A stretch of DNA of 8,790 nt from an uncultured Eubacteriales bacterium. GTDB lineage: Bacteria; Bacillota_A; Clostridia; Christensenellales; Aristaeellaceae. Position numbers and translations under genes: made by a program. Location: positions 1-8,790 of the forward strand of contig CADBLV010000067.1 in the NCBI GenBank assembly GCA_902795555.1, in the 5' to 3' direction. The notes under the pieces were generated by a model. That model ran no database searches, had not been told where the DNA came from, and saw only the letters and a program-made list of their open reading frames with translations. The first letter of the stretch is position 1; the number at the start of each line of letters is the position of its first letter. Of the stretch, positions 4,548 to 8,790 are shown piece by piece.

Positions 4548-6817
4548 TGAATCTTGCCGGAAAGATCCGTCAGTCCGAAGCAATAGCGGTAATCTCCGTC
4601 CGGAATTTTTTCCCAGGTCAGCTTCAGCCCCGTTTCCGGAACCGTAATCTCGTTTCCCTCGTATTCCCGTTCGCTTCCGTTGGCGGAAACGGCGACAAAC
4701 AGGGGCCTGATGGTCATGCCTGTCTCCAGGGGAATCGTCCCGCGAATGGCGAAGCCCTGTTCATCATATCCCTGCGTTGCGCCCAGGATTTCCGTTTTCC
4801 CGTCCTTGGTATAGTTTCCCAGCAGATACATCTTCAGTCCGTTGATCCTGGCCGGGATGACAAAGCGCACATTTCCTTCTTCATCGGCATATAAGTATTC
4901 CGCCCGGACCATCTGGCCTTCCAGCATCGGCCAGGAACCGTCGAACATGGAAAGAATCAGCCCTGTCGACCAGTCAATGGTGGTCAGACCCATGTTTCCG
5001 AAACGGATGATTTCGTCCCCCTCCTGCCTGCTCAGAACGCCGTTGGCAGCCGACAGATGATTCAGATCCTCCTTTGTCAGCTGAAGAGAATAGATCATCT
5101 GCGTGGAAAGGGTCGCGCCCGAGAAGAACGCATCGGCTGTCTCCATCACGTTTTCGGCGGACACCGCTTCACTGACGCCGGCCTGAACATTCTGGTTCAC
5201 TTCCCAGGGCTGATAATATTCACTTCCCTGGTTCAAAAGTCCCGCCCAGATATTGTTCAGCGCGGAAGAAGCGTCTGCCTGCGCCTGCTGCTGTGTGGAA
5301 GCCGGCTGCTCCGTCGCGTCGGGTTCCCCGAGCCCGGACCAGATCCCGCTGGTCACAGGCGTCGATGCCGGCTGATTCTGGCCGTATCCCGGATCGTATC
5401 CGCTCCAGATCCCCGAGCAGGAAGAATATCCGTCCCAGATCGAACCGTTTGAAGGATTCAGCCCGGCCCAGATATCTCCTCCGCAGGCATTGTAGACGTC
5501 GTCAAAGGGGCAGTAATCTTCATAATATCCGTTCCAGATATCGCAGAAAGATCCGGAGCAGGAATTGTCGTCACAGCTGTAAAACTCGTTGGGTGCATAG
5601 GAGGATGCCGACATCGTATATCCGGAAGAAGCGACCTTGTTGGTCATCATCGTGGCCAGCGAGGCATAGGAATCGCTCATGCCGCTGTAATGAGAAAGAA
5701 TTTCCTTTTTCCCGGAATAAACCGTTTTGTAAGGAAAGAAGAAGGACATCCCATGGGCATATTCGGCAATATCGCGGGTCGTGCAGTGATAGCACACAGC
5801 CTGCTCCGCTGCCTTTTTCAGTTCCGCGCTCTCCTGCGGAAGCAGGGCGGAAAAAGCGTCGCACATGTCCGAAACGTCGACAAGGTCCGAGGCGTCGTAA
5901 TCCAGAAACTCCCCGAAGGAGGTAAGCTGCGTCCGAAGGCGCACGATGCCGGCCAGGTTTGTGTCCATCAGGCGGATCAGGGCTGTGCTGAATGCATTGG
6001 CGGCTTCCATTACGGCCGGCATGCTGTCCGAGGCCACAACGGTCATGGTCGCTGTGGAAGCATTCCGGCCCCTGTTGTTGTCCTCGACATAGGTCTGGGC
6101 CATCAGCATCGCGATTTTTTCGGAAGAGAGGCCCGGGTTTTCCTCAATCGGCCTCATCCATTCGTCATAGTTGAATCCGGTTCCGCTGACCAGTTCCTGG
6201 CTCACCACGGAATAATCCGCAATGCCGTAAAGATCCGAACAGAGATCCACGCAGTTCATCAGGCAGCAGTCAAAGGCGATCACGTCCAGCCTGTGGCCGT
6301 TCAGCCCGTTGATCAGCCCTGATTTCAGTTCAGCCAGTGAAAGGCTCTCGTCTTTGTAGTTTTCATCATTACATACGCCGTAAACCGGTCCGCCGCCGTG
6401 ATCCCAGAGAACCAGAATGTAGCGTTTGGCCGGTGCGGCGGAAATCCCATAGCTGATGAAGGAGCTCAGCGTCTTTGCGTCGCCCATGTTCTTCTTTCCG
6501 GCGTCCTTCAGCAGCACGGGTTGCTTTCCGTCCAGCTGATAATACTGAACGCTTCGCGAAGAAAAATCATATCCGGCCCATCGCGAAGTCCCTCCGGTGG
6601 CAAGCAGAACCGTTGCCGCGCCGGAAGCGCCGATCCCCGACGACGCCATTTCCCGGATATCCCCGCTGGCCTCGCCTTCCTCGCTTTCCAGGTCTGATCC
6701 GCAGACGTAAACAAGAATCGTCAGTTCTCTTTCTTTCGCCCGGGCTTCCGGCATGGGCCGTGCAAATGCAAAGCTGAGCATCACGGCTGCCAGCAGCAGG
6801 CAAATCCTTTTTTTCAT
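4517..6817 (-). CDS. Secreted clostripain-family (C11) cysteine peptidase with IWxG repeat insert
   Basis: A 766-residue exported protein. Residues 1-27 are a signal peptide (MKKR, hydrophobic core, ARA cleavage site). Residues 31-395 are the C11 peptidase domain: LTILVYVCGSDLES, then LVLWDHGGG with catalytic H140, and VIAFDCCLM with catalytic C185 and D183, the residue that in clostripain reads basic side chains at S1; Arg/Lys specificity is thus plausible. Two further cysteines (C189, C193) follow the active site. Residues 400-530 are a Cys-, Gly- and Tyr-rich, low-complexity insert with six IWxG[YL] motifs, listed separately. Residues about 540-766 form a C-terminal region I do not recognise, apparently beta-rich (for example LYADEEGNVRFVIPARING). 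No sortase signal or transmembrane anchor is visible, so the protein is probably released or held by non-covalent binding. The ribosome binding site is modest (GGGAG, 6832-6828). The gene lies 87 bases after a small secreted-protein gene and is probably co-transcribed with it. Its last 31 bases overlap the end of the opposing gene. Confidence 0.9.
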   Translation of the reverse strand: MKKRICLLLAAVMLSFAFARPMPEARAKERELTILVYVCGSDLESEEGEASGDIREMASSGIGASGAATVLLATGGTSRWAGYDFSSRSVQYYQLDGKQPVLLKDAGKKNMGDAKTLSSFISYGISAAPAKRYILVLWDHGGGPVYGVCNDENYKDESLSLAELKSGLINGLNGHRLDVIAFDCCLMNCVDLCSDLYGIADYSVVSQELVSGTGFNYDEWMRPIEENPGLSSEKIAMLMAQTYVEDNNRGRNASTATMTVVASDSMPAVMEAANAFSTALIRLMDTNLAGIVRLRTQLTSFGEFLDYDASDLVDVSDMCDAFSALLPQESAELKKAAEQAVCYHCTTRDIAEYAHGMSFFFPYKTVYSGKKEILSHYSGMSDSYASLATMMTNKVASSGYTMSASSYAPNEFYSCDDNSCSGSFCDIWNGYYEDYCPFDDVYNACGGDIWAGLNPSNGSIWDGYSSCSGIWSGYDPGYGQNQPASTPVTSGIWSGLGEPDATEQPASTQQQAQADASSALNNIWAGLLNQGSEYYQPWEVNQNVQAGVSEAVSAENVMETADAFFSGATLSTQMIYSLQLTKEDLNHLSAANGVLSRQEGDEIIRFGNMGLTTIDWSTGLILSMFDGSWPMLEGQMVRAEYLYADEEGNVRFVIPARINGLKMYLLGNYTKDGKTEILGATQGYDEQGFAIRGTIPLETGMTIRPLFVAVSANGSEREYEGNEITVPETGLKLTWEKIPDGDYRYCFGLTDLSGKIHYTESVTLGL
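5234..5539 (-). repeat. Six-copy IWxG[YL] repeat in the protease insert (protein repeat)
   Basis: Within the protease, the motif Ile-Trp-x-Gly-Tyr/Leu occurs at residues 427 (IWNGY), 449 (IWAGL), 460 (IWDGY), 470 (IWSGY), 492 (IWSGL) and 523 (IWAGL), usually preceded by Asp, Gly, Ser or Asn. Trp-to-Trp distances are 22, 11, 10, 22 and 31 residues, close to multiples of 10-11, suggesting an eroded tandem repeat. Between copies lie Gly, Ser, Asn, Asp, Pro and Gln linkers, including two PAST stretches. The first half is rich in Cys (C415, C420, C425, C436, C445, C467). In DNA the copies share mainly the ATCTGG codon pair, so this is selected protein sequence or an old duplication, not a recent DNA repeat. 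Confidence 0.8.
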
Positions 6818-6868
6818 GGCAGATTTTCTCCCGAATCACAGCTCTTGAATGGTCTCGATGAAACCGCT

Positions 6869-6890
6869 GCGAAATCATCTGAAATTTCGC
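6869..6890 (-). other. Intercistronic hairpin between the small secreted protein and the protease
   Basis: GCGAAAT (6869-6875) and ATTTCGC (6884-6890) form a perfect 7-base stem with an 8-base loop, starting 15 bases beyond the small-protein stop codon. No T-run follows on either strand, so it is not a standard terminator. It could be an mRNA-stabilising or processing element that sets relative expression of the two genes. Chance is possible at this stem length. Confidence 0.4.
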
Positions 6891-6904
6891 GAAGGTTCCT
6901 GTGT

Positions 6905-7456
6905 TCAGGTTACAGGCTGGAAGGTTTTCAGAATGGTTTTGAACTGCTCAATGTTTTCATCGGTCAGAGGATAGGATTTTTCTTCGTCGGAATCATCCGT
7001 CACAAAGGCCTCAATCTGAATGGCATATCCGTTGGTCATCGTGTCCGCATACAGATATTCGCCGATCCGATCCGTCGCTTTAATCAGGATAAACGGGATT
7101 TTCCCGGCCATGACCGTGTCCAGATATACAGGATGTTCATCCGCGTAATCTTCGAGAATCGCTTCTTTGTAAGCTTCCATTTCTTCCGAGTCCGAACTCC
7201 AAAGGGCCAGATCTTTCAGGTCTTCATAATAAACGAGGTAAGCGGCCGCGACGATGCCGATCTCCCGGTCTTCGCCGAAACAGCCCAGATATTCCACCTT
7301 GTCTTCCTTCTCCAGGTCGTCCTTGTCAATGATCCAGCCATCCGGAAGCTGTAAGGTAAAATAGGGCGTCGTAAATGTCACGCCTTCCGCCGTTGCGGAA
7401 CAGATCATCAATGCAACCATGGCCGCCGCCAGAATCATGCAGACCAAACGCTTCAT
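6905..7456 (-). CDS. Small secreted protein of unknown function (possibly PsbP/DcrB-like fold)
   Basis: A 183-residue protein with a clear signal peptide (MKR, hydrophobic core, cleavage after ATA at residue 23). The mature chain of 160 residues is acidic. It begins TFTTPYFTLQLPDGW, a pattern seen in many small secreted proteins of the DUF1795/PsbP-like kind, where a beta strand pair and a Gly-Trp turn open the domain. It ends with NIEQFKTILKTFQPVT, resembling the closing helix of those proteins. I cannot assign a function, and the fold suggestion rests on these two motifs only. The start ATG 7456 has GGAGGGGG (7472-7465) about 8-11 bases upstream. The gene is the first of a probable two-gene unit with the clostripain-like protease, driven by the promoter at 7587-7615; a chaperone, inhibitor or partner role is a guess from proximity. 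Confidence 0.8.
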   Translation of the reverse strand: MKRLVCMILAAAMVALMICSATAEGVTFTTPYFTLQLPDGWIIDKDDLEKEDKVEYLGCFGEDREIGIVAAAYLVYYEDLKDLALWSSDSEEMEAYKEAILEDYADEHPVYLDTVMAGKIPFILIKATDRIGEYLYADTMTNGYAIQIEAFVTDDSDEEKSYPLTDENIEQFKTILKTFQPVT

Positions 7457-7575
7457 GTTTCTTTCCCCCTCCGTCTCTGTGAACAGTGAATCTCCTCTTT
7501 TGCTTCGACCTCATCCGGTGATCAACATTTTTCTGCAGCCCGTGTCCGCGATCCGGCTCCTTTTTCATGTTTCGT

Positions 7576-7583
7576 CACCGGTG
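7576..7583. promoter_or_regulatory. 8-base palindrome at the predicted transcription start of the secreted-protein operon
   Basis: CACCGGTG is a perfect palindrome starting 3 bases past the -10 box and covering the predicted start site near 7580. It shares the core ACCGGT, and its place relative to the -10, with the palindrome at 3776-3783. A shared operator is possible but the core is common in this window. Confidence 0.25.
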
Positions 7584-7586
7584 TTT

Positions 7587-7615
7587 ATTCTATCGAACTC
7601 TTCCTCTCTTGTCAA
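7587..7615 (-). promoter_or_regulatory. Near-consensus sigma-A promoter for the small secreted protein and protease genes
   Basis: On the minus strand TTGACA (7615-7610) is a perfect -35, followed after exactly 17 bases by TAGAAT (7592-7587), a 5-of-6 match to the -10. Transcription should start near 7580, giving a leader of about 124 bases (7580-7457) before the ATG at 7456. An ATG at 7568 in that leader opens a frame running into the gene out of phase; I do not regard it as coding. Confidence 0.7.
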
Positions 7616-7627
7616 ACGTCGGTAAAG

Positions 7628-7746
7628 CATCCTGCCGACATCGTTGGTCAGAACATCCTGCTGGTATCATCGGCATCATCAGCTGAAATCGTCCTGCCGC
7701 CGTTTTTGTTTCACGGATGTTTCTGCAGGACGCAGCTGCCGGCGGC
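7628..7746. repeat. Non-coding stretch with three imperfect direct repeats and alternative inverted repeats
   Basis: Between the promoter at 7587-7615 and the hairpin at 7755 no gene is visible. CATCCTGCCGACATCG (7628-7643), CATCCTGCTGGTATCATCG (7654-7672) and CGTCCTGCCGCCG (7690-7702) are imperfect direct repeats. CGTCCTGC (7690-7697) is also the reverse complement of GCAGGACG (7725-7732), loop 27 bases, and GCCGCCG (7696-7702) pairs with CGGCGGC (7740-7746). The two stems cross and exclude each other. The stretch could hold regulator sites or a small RNA, or be decayed sequence. Confidence 0.35.
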
Positions 7747-7754
7747 ATGGAAGA

Positions 7755-7799
7755 GGGGCTGCCTCTGATGATCTTCTCAGATCATGCTGAGGCAGCCCC
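7755..7799 (-). terminator. Strong hairpin, probable terminator after the Amt-PII gene
   Basis: GGGGCTGCCTC (7755-7765) pairs perfectly with GAGGCAGCCCC (7789-7799). Inside, ATGATCT (7768-7774) pairs with AGATCAT (7779-7785) around a TCTC loop, separated from the outer stem by a 2x3 internal loop. It begins 22 bases after the stop codon at 7822-7824. On the minus strand the following tail is only TCTTCC, a poor T-run, so termination may be incomplete or the hairpin may mainly protect the mRNA 3' end. Confidence 0.6.
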
Positions 7800-7821
7800 C
7801 TTCAGGATGCTTCAGTTTCCG

Positions 7822-8790
7822 TCATTCTTCCGACTGCAGCGCGTCATATCCTTCTTCACCGGTTCGGATACGCACCACGTTTTCCACATCCGTGACGAAA
7901 ATCTTTCCGTCGCCGATATGTCCGGTATACAGGGCCTCCCGGGCCGTGTCGATCACCTGGCGGACAGGCACCTTGCTCACCACGATATCAACCTGCACCT
8001 TCGGCAGCAGCGTAACCTCCACCGGGGTGCCGCGGTAATATTCCGGCTTGCCTTTCTGTGCGCCGTAGCCCATCACGTTGGTCACCGTCATTCCTGTAAT
8101 CCCGATGCGGTTCATGGCTGTCTTCAGGCCCTCCAGGCTGGAAGGACGGCATACGATCTGCACACGGGTATAAACCGGTTCGTCCGGAGCCTTTTCCTTC
8201 GGCTTTCTCGGAGCAATCTCAGCGGTGGTTTCCGCGGCGGGAATCGCTTTCGGGGTCGTCTCCGATCCGCCCGCGTTCTCCTCCGGCTGCATCAGGATCC
8301 CGGCATAAGCCGTCGGAAGCCCGTGCTCGGAGCGATCCAGACCCATGATTTCATCCTCCGCGTCCGCCCGCAGGCCGATGGTCTTCCTGATCAGGAAGAA
8401 CACGATCGTAATCACGACGGCCGTCCAGGCGATGGTCGCGCCCACGCCGATCAGCTGCACGCCCAGGAACTTGAATCCGCCGCCGTAGAACACGCCTTTC
8501 ATGGTGGATCGCCCGGTGGCAAAGAATCCTGTCAGGATCGTGCCCAGCGCTCCGCACACGCCGTGCACGGAAATCGCGCCGGCCGGGTCGTCGATCTTCA
8601 CAACCCTGTCAAAGAAGGCAATCGCCACCACCACAGCCAGGCCGCACACGATGCCGATCACGGCTGCCCCGAAGGGATTCACCGCGTCGCAGCCCGCGGT
8701 GATGCCCACCAGGCCGGCCAGCGCCGCGTTGAAGGTCATGGACACATCCGGCTTGCCGTAGCGAATCCAGGTAAATGCCATGCAGGCAAA
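7822..8790 (-). CDS. amt: Ammonium transporter fused to a C-terminal PII signalling domain, 5' part cut off by the window edge
   Basis: An open frame enters from the right edge and gives the last 322 residues; the N-terminal membrane half of Amt is missing. Residues about 1-137 are the last Amt membrane segments: GKPDVSMTFNAALAGLVGITAGC, then DDPAGAISVHGVCGALG, whose His (residue 76) is the second pore histidine of the Amt/Mep family, and a final hydrophobic helix to IRKTIGL. The conserved cytoplasmic tail GLDRSEHGLPTAY follows. A 45-residue Pro/Glu/Lys/Ala/Thr linker leads to a complete PII domain (about 207-318) with QKG, the T-loop segment YYRGTPVEV, LPKVQVDIVV and the B-loop TGHIGDGKIFV. 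PII proteins bind ATP/ADP and 2-oxoglutarate and plug Amt channels when nitrogen is plentiful; here the regulator is tethered to the channel. The position of the uridylylated tyrosine (Tyr51 in E. coli GlnB) is Val. It is not linked to its leftward neighbours, being closed by the hairpin at 7755-7799. Confidence 0.93.
   Translation of the reverse strand, partial: FACMAFTWIRYGKPDVSMTFNAALAGLVGITAGCDAVNPFGAAVIGIVCGLAVVVAIAFFDRVVKIDDPAGAISVHGVCGALGTILTGFFATGRSTMKGVFYGGGFKFLGVQLIGVGATIAWTAVVITIVFFLIRKTIGLRADAEDEIMGLDRSEHGLPTAYAGILMQPEENAGGSETTPKAIPAAETTAEIAPRKPKEKAPDEPVYTRVQIVCRPSSLEGLKTAMNRIGITGMTVTNVMGYGAQKGKPEYYRGTPVEVTLLPKVQVDIVVSKVPVRQVIDTAREALYTGHIGDGKIFVTDVENVVRIRTGEEGYDALQSEE

Noticed and set aside
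5234..5539. IWxG repeats as dockerin, SH3b or choline-binding repeats
   Set aside because: They lack the calcium-loop pattern of dockerins, the length of SH3b domains and the paired aromatic/Gly pattern and 20-residue period of choline-binding repeats.
5293..5925. 210-codon Arg-rich plus-strand frame opposite the protease
   Set aside because: Extreme Arg/Ser/Pro composition reflects the reverse complement of a Gly/Ser-rich coding region.
7326..7568. 80-codon minus-strand frame starting in the leader of the small secreted protein gene
   Set aside because: Most of it overlaps the real gene out of frame, it has no convincing ribosome binding site and its composition is not protein-like.

Overview
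This window looks like chromosomal DNA from an anaerobic, fairly high-GC Gram-positive bacterium, most likely in Clostridia. That is an inference from gene content: a YesM/YesN-type two-component pair next to a sugar ABC-transporter binding protein, a desulfoferrodoxin-type domain, a secreted clostripain-family protease, an ammonium transporter carrying its own PII domain, strong AGGAGG-type ribosome binding sites and sigma-A-like promoters. I see no rRNA, tRNA, CRISPR array, insertion sequence or phage gene.

Layout. The left third (1-3814) reads leftward. A sensor histidine kinase (start best placed at GTG 3690) is followed after 4 bases by its AraC-type response regulator (1844-1101). After a 182-base gap with its own candidate promoter comes a solute-binding protein (918-1) that runs off the left edge. 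This is the usual arrangement of a carbohydrate-sensing pair controlling an importer. Between 3691 and 3917 lies a divergent regulatory region with two promoters facing apart and several short dyads. Rightward from it runs a single gene (3918-4547) that joins an XRE-type helix-turn-helix to a complete desulfoferrodoxin/superoxide-reductase-like domain with both metal sites conserved.

That gene meets, tail to tail and overlapping by 31 bases, a long leftward gene for a secreted C11 (clostripain) cysteine peptidase (6817-4517). The peptidase has a low-complexity insert with six copies of an Ile-Trp-x-Gly-Tyr/Leu motif. Upstream of it is a small secreted protein of unknown function (7456-6905), apparently driven by a near-consensus promoter at 7587-7615, so the two probably form one transcript for exported proteins. 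A repeat-bearing non-coding stretch (7616-7750) and a strong hairpin (7755-7799) separate this unit from the last gene, the 3' part of an ammonium transporter fused to a PII signalling domain (8790-7822), which runs off the right edge.

The most interesting points are the IWxG repeat insert in the protease, the regulator/superoxide-reductase fusion with its dyad-rich promoter, and the Amt-PII fusion whose T-loop lacks the uridylylated tyrosine. The overall picture is an ordinary accessory region of nutrient sensing and secretion with a few unusual protein architectures. I see no clear multi-gene new system.
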